Of a stretch of DNA of 64,000 bases, positions 23,141 to 35,039 are shown piece by piece. The notes beneath the pieces were generated by a model. That model was not told the origin of the DNA. It saw nothing but the letters and a program-made list of their open reading frames with translations, and made no database searches. Numbering within the stretch: position 1 is the first letter of the stretch; every line of letters starts with the position of its first letter. A program made the translations under genes and the position numbers. Source of the stretch: Heterohyrax brucei (lineage: Eukaryota > Chordata > Mammalia > Hyracoidea > Procaviidae); NCBI GenBank assembly GCA_028571685.1, contig CM053143.1:4703501-4767500 (forward strand), read 5' to 3'.

Positions 23141-23392
23141 TAAGAGATGTTTAATGTGACAACAAGAACAAACTCGAGCAATTATGCAAACAAAATTTAA
23201 TTGGGAAACCATATGATTTTATTCAAATGATTTTCAAAAAAGAAAGAAAAATCTGGACTACAAGATGAGAGAAGAAATATTTTATGCTACTTTTTCTCAG
23301 TGTTCACTACCATCCTTTAGGGGAAGACAACAAAAGAAAACAACTTTTCGTTAGTGAAAAATACAGAAATACATTCAGGCTACATGAAGTCA

Positions 23393-23482
23393 GGTGGTGT
23401 GCAGATTAAAGAGCTGGGTTAGGGAAGATCAAAGCCAGACTCAGTCCTGGGCTGAATAGCAGCTCTGGTTGTGTGCTTGGCA
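23393..23482 (+). repeat. MIR core fragment (weak)
   Basis: The order GATTAAAGAGCTGGG, CCAGACTCAGTCCTGGGCTGAAT and GTGTGCTTGGCA resembles a MIR core. Short and diverged. Confidence 0.4.
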
Positions 23483-23814
23483 GGTCAGCGCAGAAATCCA
23501 GAGCTTGGACGTGACCAACAGTGTTTCCTTTATTCACAAAACTGTAGAATCAGATACTACTTTTGTGGTCATCTCGCTGAGCTCTCTACCCCTCGCCTTC
23601 CTCCACTGAATATAGTTACTGATTTTACACCTTTCTACTTTATCCCTCTCTGTCGTCGGTAGCTTGAGGAAAATAATTTACTTTAAAGGGAGTTATCTGG
23701 ACTCTTATTTCTTTCATCTGTCACTGTATCTAATCACATATTAAGTTATCTCTTTTATTGTATCTTGTAAATTTCTTTCTCGCCATTCCTACCACTGTCT
23801 TGCAAAAACATTGA

Positions 23815-24045
23815 AACCCAAACTCAAACAAATCCATTGCTATACAGTTGATTCCCACTCAAGGGACTCTACAGAACAGAGTGGAAATGTCGCCTTGGAT
23901 ATCCATACCTATGACCTTTATAAAAACAGACTGCCACCTTTTTTTTTTATTTTCCTGCTAAGTGACTGGTGGGTTTGAACTGTCACCCTTTTGGTTAACA
24001 ATGAGTGTTTAACCATTGCTTTACCAGAACTTATTTTAAACATGC
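23815..24045 (-). mobile_element. AfroSINE (long form)
   Basis: The complement reads CCATTGCTATACAGTTGATTCC, ACAGAACAGAGTGGAAATG, GACCTTTATAAAAACAGACTG, then TGGTGGGTTTGAACTG and TTTTGGTTAACAATGAG up to the head. A T-run lies in the middle block. Confidence 0.8.
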
Positions 24046-26395
24046 TTATAGTACTTAACTTTTTATTATTTAACTAGGAAATAAAAGAAAAGAAACAACA
24101 ATAACAACAACAACAAAAAGAAATAGTAACATGCTCGCAATTCAACATTTCCGCTGGAACACCAACGTGCGGCATCTCACATCTCTAAAGCAGAGGTCTC
24201 CGTGGCACTACGTGAGCCCAAAAGATGCACAAGATGATTCCTTGGAGTGAAACAAAATATTGGATTATCTATTTTCTTCCAAAAAGAACTAAAAATGCCT
24301 TAATGTCATGCTGTTAATACTACCATGTCGATGAACATTGGTGTCCTCAGTCAGTGGGGTCCCTTGCACATGCATGTAATGGATCCTAAAGGGAAGGGAC
24401 AGTTTTAACAAGGCGGAGAAGGTGCCAGTGTTATTCCTCCTGTCTTTACTGTTAACCAGGTCTGAACTTCAATAATTTAAGTCCTTTTAGATTGGTTTCA
24501 ATGCTACTTACATACCAGAGTTTTTATAAAATTATTCCATGAGATGGGAAGTGACCATGACTTACTTCTGTAGCATTCAAAATTTTACTGTTTATCTCAT
24601 GCCAATGCATTCGAGTTTCCAAGCTTAAAAATAAGCACTACTTTTTGAAAAAGTGTTCCAAATTTACTTAATTTTTGACGATAAAATCATATCAGTATCA
24701 TTGCTGATTATGTTATCTAGTAGATACAAGAAGAAAATTAACCTTAACTGTCTCTTCAAGATAAAAATGATATTTTAACGATAAATGAGAAAGCAATCAT
24801 ATTTTGAGAGACACTTCTTTGAAGCTGGATTTTTGTTCAAGTTTCTGCCATCAAGAAATTTTATTGCAAAAGATATTTCATTTATATAAACTTTTGTATT
24901 TTTACACTTCAGCATGAAAATAGAATTTTCTAAGGGGATTCTCTTTCTCCTAATGGAGAGCAGTGTAGGGCTTTCCTTAAAACATATAATGCACTATCTA
25001 TTTAATGATGTATGAAGAACTTTTCAACTTCAATTAGTATAGAAAAATAATAACTAAATTTCAAATAAACATCTTTCATATTTGATGGCTGGAATGGAAA
25101 AATATGTATGATAATTATGACCAGTTATGAGCAATTTATTTTTCCTGAGCAATTTTCTCAACTATAACAGCCACTCATATAAACTCAGACACTAAAATTC
25201 ATAGAACCTAAACCAGAACTTCAAATTGCTGTATAATACAGAATTAAAGTGCAAATTTGATTATAATCAAGCACAGTCAATAATATTTAACAAGAGCAAA
25301 GATGCATTTGGTAGGGTTAATAATAAAAAATAAGTATAATCATTTAAAATTGCATTCATTTATTTTATCTTGATTTTTTCTCATGTACATGTGTTATATA
25401 ATATACATACCACTGCAGAACTGCATTATTTGATTTGTAAATGGACTATCTGCTTACATAATATACCTTATTACATGTACATTATGTTACTTATGTACTA
25501 TAATTCATATCTGGTTTTATTATGTAGTATATGTGATTGTATATCAGTGCTTTATATGCAATTATATTCCATAAATAGACATTTATTGTTTACTATGTCA
25601 ATAAATCCTACATATGTACTTACGTGTACTTGCAAATTTTTTAACTGTCATTTTATTTTGTATTAAATGAAGAAAAATTACTTTCGGAGGCAATAACATA
25701 AAGGTTCAAATCAAGTACGTCCTCTACTATTTAAGTTTTGGAATCCAGGCATCGGTGTTTTGCCTTTCACGTAATTCATCTTACAATCACAATTAAGATT
25801 CCTAATTTCACATATACGTATTTTTTGCATTTTGTTAGTTTTTAAGCGTTACGTCGTCACTTAAAATCTTTTGCCAGTTCATCAGGAAACAAGCGCTGTG
25901 TTTATGGTTGTATGCACTCTGTCTGTGAGCACTCTCTTCTTCCTTCATTCTCACTTGACCTAAGTACAAACTTTCTACCTGCTCCATGCTGACACCTGCG
26001 CTACTGATTGTGCTTACAAAGAAACATTCACCCAAGTGGCTGTTCTCCCTTTGAATTTAGGATCACTCATCTCAAAAAACAGTACAATGTCCTTTCTTGG
26101 TGTTTCTGTTTTCTTCAAATTTCCAAAACCTCTTTGTTCATTTTCCCTAGTAGTATATATATAATCTTTCTTAAAATAATTAGAGTCCAAAACAGATTCT
26201 AATAAACACGTCTATTCATGTTCTTGCACCCATCACTTCTTTTGCTCCTGTTGTGATAGATCAATTGACCCTGCTTTCAGCAAAGTTCAACCCTTTAAGT
26301 GAACTAGCTCATGTCTCTTTTAATCACTGGAAAAATTAGCTGTAACAATTATCCTTTGTCTCTCCTACATCACCAATGTTTCCATCTAAGATCAA
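24046..26395. other. AT-rich unique stretch without gene
   Basis: About 2.35 kb with no recognised transposon beyond a short CAACAA run at 24093-24117. Frames such as 25370-25666 are AT-rich chance frames with no domain. Part may be conserved non-coding DNA but I have no evidence either way. Confidence 0.5.
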
Positions 26396-26837
26396 CTTGA
26401 TGATAAGATATAGTAAAAGGATACAGCCCTGACACATATCCTTCCTGACTTTAAACCATGAAGTGTCCCCTTGCTCTGTTCACATGATTGCCTCTTGATC
26501 CATATACATATCCACACAGTTGAACTCTTTTGCACAGTCAAGGAAACACAGGTAAACATCTTTCTGGTATTCTCTGCTTTCAGGCAAGATCCAGCAGATA
26601 TCAGCAGTGATATCCAGAGTTCTACATCCTCTTCTGAATCTGGCTTGAAGTTCTGGCAGTTCCCTGTCAATACACTGTGGCTGTCACTTTTTGAATAATC
26701 TTTAGCGAAATTTTACTTGTGTGTGATATTAATGATATTGTTTGATAATTTCCACATTCAGTTGGATCGCCTTTCTTCAGAATAGGCATAAAGATGGCTC
26801 TCTTCCAGTTGGTTGTCCAAGTAGCTGTACTCCAGAT

Positions 26838-27344
26838 TTATTGGCATAGAAAACTGAACACTTTCAGAGCTGCATCCTTTTGTCGAAACATCTCAACTGA
26901 TATTCCATCATTTCCTGAAGGCTTGTTTTTTGCAAATACCTTCAATGCAACTTCAACTTCTTCCTTCAGTGCGATCAGTGTCTGATCACACAGTACCTCT
27001 TGAAATGGTTGAACATCAACCAGTTCTTTCTGGTATAATGACTCGTGTATTCCTTCCATCTTCTTTTTATGCTTCCTGAGTCATTTAATACGTTCCCTGT
27101 AGAATGATTCATTACTGCAACTCAAGACTTTTTCTTTCAGTTCTTTCAGCATGAGATACGAAGAGTGTGTTCTTTCCTTTTGGTTTTCTATTTCCAGCTC
27201 TTTGCATATGTCATTATAATACTTCACTTTGTCTTCTCCAGCCACCCTTTGAAATGTTATATTCACTTCTTTTATGTCATCATTCTTTCCTTTTGCTTTA
27301 GCTACTTCATATTTGAGAGGAAGTTTCAAAGTTTCTTCTGACAT
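26838..27344 (-). pseudogene. RTE ORF fragment (linker and RT start)
   Basis: In minus-strand order the pieces are 27344-27081 (KEVNITFQRVAGEDKVKYY, the linker after the endonuclease) and 27059-26838 (FAKNKPSGNDGISVEMF, the first RT block, where non-LTR RTs have P-G-DGI). A stop and a frameshift separate them. The RT would have copied RTE, and possibly AfroSINE, RNA. Confidence 0.75.
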
Positions 27345-27449
27345 CCAATGTGGTATTTTCTTTCTTTTTATTTTATTAGTCTCTTGCTTGCTTCACAGAT
27401 GATGTCTCTGATGTCATTCCACGACTCATCTGTTCTTCTGTATGAAGAA

Positions 27450-27548
27450 GAACAAGGCATCAGAACTAGAGGAAGACTCGTTAACAACCTGCATTATGCA
27501 GATGACACAATCTTGCTTGCTGGAAGTGAAGAGGATTTGAAATACTGA
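27450..27548 (+). pseudogene. RTE RT catalytic block (YADD)
   Basis: The frame reads RLVNNLHYADDTILLAGSEED. YADD holds the catalytic aspartate pair and is intact. A stop follows at 27546-27548, so the domain is broken. Confidence 0.8.
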
Positions 27549-28349
27549 CAAAGATCAAAGACCACGGCCTTCAGAATGGATAACATCTTAACGTAAAGAA
27601 AATAGAAATCCTCACAACTGGACCAGTATGCAACATTGTGATAAATGGGGAAAGGATCACAGGAAGGATCTGGCTACTCTGTTATCTTGGCCCAATCCTT
27701 TAGAATTTTTTTAATATTTTACATTTTACTTGGTTCCACAAACAACACCCATGGAAGAGGCAGTCAAGAAATCAAAAGACTCATTGCATTGGGAAAATCT
27801 GCTACAAAAGATCTCTTTAAGGTCTTGAAAAGTAAAGATGTCATCTTGAATACTCAGGTGCATGTGAAAGCTGGACCACGAATAAGGAAGACAGAAAAAG
27901 AATTGGTGCCTTTGAAAAGTGATATTACAGAAAAATATCACATGTAGCATGTACTCCCAAAAGAACAAACAGGTCTGTCCTGAAAGAGGTACAGTGAGAG
28001 TCTTCTTTGGAAGCAAGGATGGCGAGACTGCATCTTACATACTTTGGACATGCTGTCAAGAGAGATTGCCCCTGGAGAAAAACTTCATGCTTGGAAGAGA
28101 GTCAGCAAAAAAGAGTAAGACTCTTAACAAGATGGATCAACACCATAGCTGCAACAATGAACTTAAACATAAAAATGATTATGGGCATGGTGCAAGGTCC
28201 GAAAGAGTTTCCTTCTCTTATACACAGGGTTGTTATTAGTTAGAAGCTACTCAAAGACACATAGCAACAACAACAAAGTTTTCCCTTGCCTTTCTACATA
28301 CATGTAGTGCCATTGGAAAGCATATGTATGCTAAAAACCAGAAAACATT

Positions 28350-28700
28350 TGTCTCCAGTCCCAGTATCACTCCTCTGACTTCAATATTCAACTGCCTATT
28401 CCAATTTTCACTTGCATATCAAATTAGCATCTTAAATTTTACAGATCTAAAACTGAGCTCTTATCAATTTTCCTGAACCTACTCCTGTTTTAGTCTTTTC
28501 CCTCTCCATATATGGCAACCCTATTCTACTTTTCAATGAGACTGGAAATTTTAGAGTTGATCTCATTCTTGCATATTCCACCTTTTAGTCAACCCTCCAC
28601 AGAATAGCTGAAATGCTCCTGTTGAAAGCTGTCACATTAGATTCTATCCATAGCTATTTTCCATCTTTTGCAATTGCACAGTAGGTTTTAACTGTAATAG
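28350..28700 (+). repeat. LINE L2 fragment
   Basis: CTAAAACTGAGCTCTTATC, ATGGCAACCCTATTCTAC and the later TTGATCTCATTCTTGC blocks follow the order of the mammalian L2 ORF2 end. Ancient and strongly diverged. Confidence 0.6.
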
Positions 28701-28812
28701 TCTCTCTACAGCAACAACAACAACAGCAAAGATTTTATTTTTACCACCTTTCACTATTTCCCTAAAAACTATTCTTGAGAGCACCAACAAAATAACCTGT
28801 TTGTAAGATAAA

Positions 28813-28972
28813 CTTGGGGCCCTGGTGACAAAGTATGTTAACCACTGTTAACCCAAAGGTCAGTGGTTCAACTCTACCAGCTGGTCCTTGGAAACCATAT
28901 GGGGCAGTTCTACTCTGTCCTATAGGGTCTTTATTAAGTTAGAACCAACTGGACAGCAAAGTGTTTGAAACA
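28813..28972 (+). mobile_element. AfroSINE (short form)
   Basis: Head CCCTGGTGACAAAG, B-box region GGTCAGTGGTTCAACTC, body GGTCCTTGGAAACCATATGG and TCTACTCTGTCCTATAGGG, and tail GAACCAACTGGACAGC are all legible. The copy lacks the middle block. Confidence 0.9.
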
Positions 28973-29267
28973 AAGCTACGATTATTGAGGGGCTTAGTAG
29001 CATCTCAGAATGGTGAGCACAGGGTTGGAAACTTCTGGAGGCTTTTTGAGTTCTGGTTTGAGGTTGTCTTTTCATCATGGATATGATTATGATTAGTAAG
29101 GATCATAATATCATAATTTGGAATTGGTGGACATAATAAGGTGAATATTTTTCACTGATAACTTTGCTGAGGGTCGTAGTAGATAGTTGTTTGATGCTCT
29201 CTGTGCAACACTTGTTTTCCTGGGCAATAATGAAGGTGGTGAAGTGAAAAAGGCCTGCTATGTGAAG

Positions 29268-29475
29268 ATAAGGAAGTCGTGGTGGCACAGAGATTGAGTG
29301 TTAGGCTGCTAACCAAAACATCGGCAGTTCAAATCCTCCACCCATTTGGGGGGAAAAAGACAGGGCAGTCTGCTTCATAAAGTTTACATCTTTGAAAACT
29401 CTATGGACCAGTTCTATTCTGATCCAAAGGCTTGTTATGAATTGGAATTAACTGAGCAGTGATGGTTTTACTTGA
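29268..29475 (+). mobile_element. AfroSINE (long form)
   Basis: The A-box-like GTGGTGGCACAGAG and the B-box region CGGCAGTTCAAATCC are well kept. The middle block (AAAGACAGGGCAGTCTGCTTC) marks the long form and the tail reads GAATTGGAATTAACTGAGC. Confidence 0.9.
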
Positions 29476-29562
29476 TTTCTATGAAGATAGTCAAATTGAA
29501 ACGTCATGTGTATGTAGGCATTAATCTGTATGGGTAAAAACAATTTAAGTTTTCAACACATA

Positions 29563-30135
29563 CAAGGCTGACAATTAAGTTTGAGAACTCGTTGTATAAA
29601 AAGTGCTACTTTCCTCATTGCTGAATATCTATGTTCACCTTTTGAAGCACTCACCTTGGGAAGCGATGCATGGATGCCAGCTCCCAGTCTACTTTTCAAA
29701 GCAATTTTGGAACTCTTTTTCTGGAATGGCCAGCTGAACGGTCTTTGTTTTACCCTTGATATCCTGAATGCATCAGAAAGTCTTCTGTCAATATTTCCTT
29801 TATCTTCAGGTAAAGAAAAAAGTCCTTGGGGGCCAGAACAGGTGACTAGGGAGGGTGTTTCAACACAGTTGTTCTCTTACTGGTTGAAAACTCCGTCACA
29901 GACAGCTACACTATTAGTTTTGTGAACTTGCCACCATGCCACTGTGCATAATGTCCATTTCAGAAAGAGCTCCAAAATTGCCTTGAAGGTGTGGACTAGA
30001 CATAGGCAGCAGTGCATAGCTTTCCAAGGGGAGTACTTCAAAGGAGAGCATAGTGATACTCAGCAATGAGATACGTAGCACTTAAAACAACTTAGTTCAC
30101 AAAATTAGTTGGTGTTCTTAATTGCTGGACCTCAT
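29563..30135. mobile_element. Fold-back mariner derivative, copy 1
   Basis: The ends carry the mariner-type repeat (CTGACAATTAAGTTTGAGAAC at left, its diverged complement with TGCTGGACCTCA at right) and a TA precedes the left end. Left arm 29580-29740 is the reverse complement, with mismatches, of 29950-30100, so both arms come from the same mariner 3' region. The middle (29740-29920) is in minus orientation, opposite to copies 2 and 3, and encodes a broken transposase C-terminal stretch. Not autonomous. Confidence 0.75.
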
Positions 30136-30884
30136 GTGTTTCCCCTTATCACTGTCTACCTTTGTCCACCATCTTCAGTCAAATATTAATGTACTTGTAA
30201 GTATGGAGAGAGAGAATCAATGATGGAACACTGAGTTTCTTCATGTGATGCTGTCAATGCAGCTTGGTTACCAAATTACTTCAACATCTAATTGATAGTC
30301 ATTGAGAGTTTTCATTGACTCAGTTACATCAAATATCACCACATTTAACTGCAAAACAGAGAAATATATCACAAAAATATTAACTTAATAGAGCAATATC
30401 TTTACAGTATTTCTAGAATGCAATGTCTTCTCCACTTGCAGTGCTTTCACCTTGATCCGAATCTCCATCACCCCAAGATTATTGCAGTGGTTTCTTTTTA
30501 GGAATTATTGCAACGGGTGTCTTAATCTCTATTTATTCCTATGCTTGTTTACATTTCTTTCTATGCTCTAAAGGAAGTGGCTTAAAAGATAATGTTGAAA
30601 GTTGTTAGCTTGCACTATACCTAGGCCCCAAATCTCTCAGTAGTTTTTTCATCTTCCTCAAAGTATCCTATTTTTAAGCTAATAATGTGCACCTTCCACC
30701 TACATTTGACAATAACATTCTCCCTGTCTTGAGGTATTTTTCATAAGGACTGCTATGCCAATTATTTTTTTGCATATTACTGTAAAAAATTAGCATAATT
30801 GTCTTCCAAAAATACTTCTTGCGAACAGGGCATGGTTAGCAAACAAACATAGAAGATGTGTTATTTGCATAAAAATACTGTAGA
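30136..30884. other. No recognised feature
   Basis: Unique-looking non-coding DNA with no open frame or repeat that I can name. Confidence 0.5.
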
Positions 30885-31365
30885 ACCAAAATGTTTGTAA
30901 TATCCTACAAGGCCCTCCTGACCTCAGTCCCCCTGTCCCAGAGCTTTTGTATTTGCTGTTTCTGTTGCCTAAAATACTGTACTGTCTCCCCTCACTCTTC
31001 TTATACACATTTCTTAGCATCCTTTGCTAAGGTTGCTAAGCAGTTAGCACAACCCTGTTTCTTTTTATGTGCTTTTCAAGTTGATTTTGACTCATAGTGA
31101 CCATGTCGAATAGGCTGCCCCCTGAGATTTCCTGGGCTATAATCTTTACAGGAACATATTGCCAGGTCTTTCTCTGATAGAGCTGCTGGTGACAGAGCTG
31201 CTTGTAGATCTGAACAGCTAACCATTAGGTTAGTAACTCAGTGCTTAACCATTGTGCCATCAGTCACCTTAGCACCATTTAAGACAGTCTGTATCTAAGT
31301 ACCTGATGTGTTATCTGTCTTCCTCTACTAAATTATAGGATCTATGAAGACAAGAAATATTTTAT
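30885..31365 (+). repeat. LINE L2 fragment, split by AfroSINE
   Basis: CTACAAGGCCCTCCTGACCTC, GAGCTTTTGTATTTGCTGTT and, after the SINE, TCTGTCTTCCTCTACTAAATT and AGGATCTATGAAGACAAG follow the L2 order to its 3' end. The AfroSINE at 31051-31268 separates the halves. Confidence 0.65.
31051..31268 (-). mobile_element. AfroSINE (long form) in L2
   Basis: The complement shows AAGTTGATTTTGACTCATAGTG, TATAATCTTTACAGGAAC, GCCAGGTCTTTCTCTGATAG, and the head ending TTAACCATTGTGCCATCA. TTAGCAC occurs at 31044-31050 and 31269-31275, a possible TSD. Confidence 0.85.
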
Positions 31366-31627
31366 TTCTTATTTTAAAATAACTTTATATCTAATGAATA
31401 GCTTATAAAATCTGACCACTCAAGGTAGTACATATATTACTGCAATGTTGCGCAAAAAAGAATATTATGACAATGAATGATCGTTTCTTTTTTATGTTAC
31501 CATGGTTTTGTTTCTGTTTCTCTAATAATGCTTAGTAAATTCATCACAGAAGCTGTTTTTATATTTGTCTATCTGACATCTATCTGATAGTGACAAGAGG
31601 TCTTGGAGAACAAACAAGGAAAACAGT

Positions 31628-31830
31628 TGTCACTGACTTGTTTCCAACTCATGGAGACCTCATGTGTTTCAGAATAGAAACGCGCATCACTGGGTTTTGA
31701 ACGACTGTAAACTTTCAGAAATGTATCGCTAGGCCTGTCTTCTGAGACATCTATGGGTGGATTTGAACAGCTTACCTTTGGAGAAGCAGTCAAACGTTTA
31801 AACATTTGTACCAACCAGGGACTCCTTTCA
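31628..31830 (-). mobile_element. AfroSINE (long form)
   Basis: The plus strand reads the complement of the tail (ACTTGTTTCCAACTCATGGAG), the middle block (GTAAACTTTCAGAAATG), GTGGATTTGAACAGC, and the head ending CAGGGACTCC. The minus-strand frame 31814-31569 is a chance frame in it. Confidence 0.85.
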
Positions 31831-32454
31831 AAGAACGCTCACGTTTGCATGGTCAGATTCTACCACAGAACTTGATATTCAGTTAAAAGTCAGTTAGATG
31901 TAGTGGTTGACTCTTCATCTGTGATTCTATTTATTTATTATACTTGGGGGAGAAAGGAAATACTAAAAAGTAAATGTTAAAAACTCCATACCACCGTGCA
32001 CTATAAGAAAGCTGATTGAAGTCCAGTGTGCTGTGCTGCTGTACACGCTAGTGAGCAGAGAGAAGCACTCAGTTCTTTCTTCTCATGTGTCCCTGTGGCT
32101 GTTATTCTCCGTTGTCTCAGTCTTGCTATTCCTCTGTCTATGAATACTTCCAACCTTGTTTCAGTTTTCACATAAAAAAAGGTAAATAGAAAAGGTGAAG
32201 GAAAGAGAGAGATGGAGAGGTAGAAATAAAAGGAAAGATTGGGCCGTTAACAAAAGAGAGGTAAAGTGAGGGAAGCCAGGACAGAGGAAGGAGAAGGGAA
32301 ATCTAGGCCTGTGGAACACATGCATAGGTGCTCACTGCTGCAACAATCTCCAAGTCGGAAATAACGTCTTGAAGGTGAACCATACATTCAAACTCAAGTG
32401 GTAGAAGAGAATGCTAATAAACAGAAACAACCATCAGAAAGAGATATTCTGTAG
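31831..32454. other. Unique DNA with purine-rich tract
   Basis: No gene or transposon recognised. About 32180-32300 is strongly purine-rich on the plus strand (GAGAGAGATGGAGAGG and similar), which could form unusual helical structures, without evidence of function. Confidence 0.5.
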
Positions 32455-32600
32455 AAGTTGTTGTTACTAGGTGCCATTGAGTTGCTTTCAACTCATAGTA
32501 ATCCTAAGAAATAGAGTAGAACTGCCCTGTAGAATATTCCATCTTGTAATCTTTAAGGAAACGGGTTGCCAGGTTTTTCTCCGATAGAGTCACTCGGTAA
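32455..32600 (-). mobile_element. AfroSINE 3' part
   Basis: It begins TTGTTGTTACTAGGTGCCATT, then AGAGTAGAACTGCCCTG, TTGTAATCTTTAAGG and GCCAGGTTTTTCTCCGATAG. The tRNA-like head is missing. The tail is the form shared with the RTE 3' end. Confidence 0.8.
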
Positions 32601-33596
32601 GTTTGAGATTAATTCATGTTTTATAGGTTTTACAGCTTCCTAAGTGCCAAGAGGCATATATTCTGGTGTATATTTGTTAAAATTTGACTGATTGGTAATA
32701 ACTTGAATAAGACTGTCACATCCGCATTTATTTTACTCCCGTTTTTCTAAATAATACTCTAAAACTAGATTTTGTTTATTTGATCATTGCTTTGTTTGGG
32801 AAAACGCCAAAAGAAGACCAAAAGCTAGTTTTAAGAAAGATTATTTCATTCAGTAGCATTATATTTGCTTTATTTTGATCTGTAAAATTTTCTCGGTTTG
32901 AACATCTATAGCCACTGACTTAGAAATGAGGGCAAACACAGACTTAAATGTCAACACAAAGAAATGTCAGATTTTTATGAAAATTTTTCATATGAATTTT
33001 AAATGTACAGTGATGTTCTTTGTTTTTTTTTGATGTAGCCCATTTGTTTCCTCCTTTCTTATTATCACAGCCTTTAATATTTCAGGTAGACTTTTCAGTT
33101 GTTAGAGTTGATGCAATTCCATCACAGAGACCTTTTAAATATTGATCATTCACAGTTTACCATTTTACCAGTATACTAAAGTAATTCTCAAAACTCATTT
33201 TATGACACTTAAAAACACTTCCGGCTGTACTCTCCAGCTTTTTTAATCGGATGTTCTTTTGCATATTTTATTTTTTAGTAGTGTTTAAAACATTCTAAAC
33301 TATTAATTTGAAGCTTTGAGGAATTAGTTTGGACTGGGGAAAAAAAAAACCTACATTAAAAAATATGCTCAGACAGGCAAGCATAGAAGAGTAGAAAAAG
33401 GGATCTTAATCATAAAATATTATTATAAATGTGAGAAATAAATCTATGTGAACACAAATGACTTTAGAATTGATTCTAATTGATTAATTAGAGTTTTGGT
33501 TGTTTTGTTAAAAAAAATGCATGCTATCCCATTTCAATTTTCTTGTTTTGTTATTGCAAAAAATATATATAATACTTGATTTGCTACTGAGTATTT
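32601..33596. other. No recognised feature
   Basis: AT-rich unique DNA with no open frame, transposon or motif that I can support. Confidence 0.5.
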
Positions 33597-33752
33597 GAGA
33601 GCCTGATGGCACAGTGATTAAGAGTTATGGCTGCTAACCAAATGGACAGCAGTTTGAATCCACCAGCTGCTCCTTGAAAACTCTTCATGGCAGTTCTGTT
33701 GTGTCCTCTAAGGTCACTGTGAGTTGAAACTACTCAGCAGTAATGGGTTTAT
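33597..33752 (+). mobile_element. AfroSINE (short form)
   Basis: Head GAGCCTGATGGCACAGTG and GGCTGCTAACCAAATGG, B-box region CAGCAGTTTGAATCC, body CTCCTTGAAAACTC and tail GTGAGTTGAAACTACTCAGC are all legible. Confidence 0.9.
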
Positions 33753-33934
33753 TATTTGACACTAATAGATCCTATGAGTTTGTATTAGGGACTCGAGAAT
33801 CTTTAGAACCACATTTATTCTTTCAAGTATACTAAAGACATTATTATAGTGCTAATAAATTGAAAACATTAAAAAAATGTTTAAACCTATCTTGAATGTT
33901 TATAAATACTGTTAACAAACAGTAAGAAATAAGG

Positions 33935-34790
33935 TGAGACAATGTGCTAAGTGTTTTAAATGCATTATCTCTTTTAGGTATTATTACCTGATTAGGGCCT
34001 GTGTACTGGGTAAACAGATCTGATAAAACATACTTTAAGTCAGAAAGAAGAAGGTTTATCAGAAGGTATGATACCACCAGAGACTCAATGATAACTCACA
34101 CTATACTCAACTGAGTAGCAAAAGACAATTTTTATATTCAAGTTTCTATATGATTTTGGTAATATTTTCGTTTTTAAGTATGTGGCCCTGAGATAATTTT
34201 ATATATCAAAGAGCACTTGGCTGGCTGGATCACAAAGCAGCCACAATAAACTTTTTATTAAACTACAGATATGCATGTCAGACAGCTAGACTATAACCTG
34301 TATTTTTGTAACAAAGACAAAATTTGTATAAAAATTTTCCAGCCAATAGAACTGGCCTACCAAGTCCACTCTGACTGAGATAAGAAACAAGAAAGAAAAC
34401 TGTAGACCAAAAAAAATGTCAGGCAGCCTACCTAGTTGTCTTCTCTCAGGATGAGGACTGCTTTTCGAGAGAGTAAACAAAAAGAAGGAGACTAAGTCTA
34501 CAGGAGCTGAGATAGCTCCACTCCCCTTCAGAAACAGAGCAGTGCAAAGGCCACTGCAGTTGGTGAAATAAAAAGCACAGATATTTAGGGTATCATTATG
34601 ACATTGCTTGTGTTAAGCTTTCAGTTTCTCATTTTGAAAAGGACAAATATGTTCTGAGGCATTAGGGTCAGGTTATCATCTTGACTCCGTGAGTTACCTA
34701 CTATAAAATAGAACAAAATCTGAGACTTAGAGAAATTTCCCTGTCACATGCTAATATTGGATTCAAATTCAAGTTTGTTTGACTCCACAA
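33935..34790 (+). repeat. MIR3-like halves around an inserted unit
   Basis: The first half at 33935-33990 (GTGCTAAGTGTTTTAAATGC, TAGGTATTATTACC) and the second at about 34700-34790 (CTTAGAGAAATTTCCCTGTC, GGATTCAAATTCAAG) fit the two ends of one MIR. About 0.67 kb lies between; it looks LTR-like but I do not recognise it. ATTAGGG at 33991 and 34661 may be its TSD. Tentative. Confidence 0.4.
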
Positions 34791-34807
34791 GTTAAACTTC
34801 TCAGCTA

Positions 34808-34960
34808 CTCAACGGTCAGCAGTTTGAATCTACCACAGGAGGAAGATGTGGCAGTCCGCTTCCTTAAAGATTACAGCCTTAGGAATCCTAGGAGGCAGCT
34901 CTGTTCTGTCTTGTAGGGTCCCCATGAGTCAGAATCAACTCAGTGGCAGTAAGAGTATAT
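34808..34960 (+). mobile_element. AfroSINE, 5' truncated long form
   Basis: It starts in the B box (CGGTCAGCAGTTTGAATC) and keeps the complete middle block (GAGGAAGATGTGGCAGTCC, AAAGATTACAGCC), body and tail (GAGTCAGAATCAACTCAG). Confidence 0.9.
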
Positions 34961-35039
34961 ATGTATGCATATACATGGATATTTGTGTGTGATAGATGAT
35001 GTTTTTTATTTAAAATATTCCCAACTTCACTACAGGTTC

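Larger units (their letters stand above)
26400..28275 (+). mobile_element. RTE LINE with inverted 5' part
   Basis: The part 26400 to about 27437 is RTE on the minus strand, covering the region from the endonuclease-RT linker to RT. From 27438 to 28275 it is RTE on the plus strand, from the YADD motif through the 3' end with a terminal CAACAACAAC tail. The two parts meet at consensus positions only some tens of bases apart, as in L1 twin priming. I see no clear TSD. All frames are interrupted. Confidence 0.85.

Noticed and set aside
25370-25666. 98-codon plus-strand frame rich in Ile, Tyr, Cys
   Set aside because: AT-rich low-complexity composition without motif, ATG context or homology that I recognise.
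29279-29335. tRNA gene
   Set aside because: A- and B-box-like blocks belong to the AfroSINE head; it lacks a foldable cloverleaf and is followed by the SINE body.
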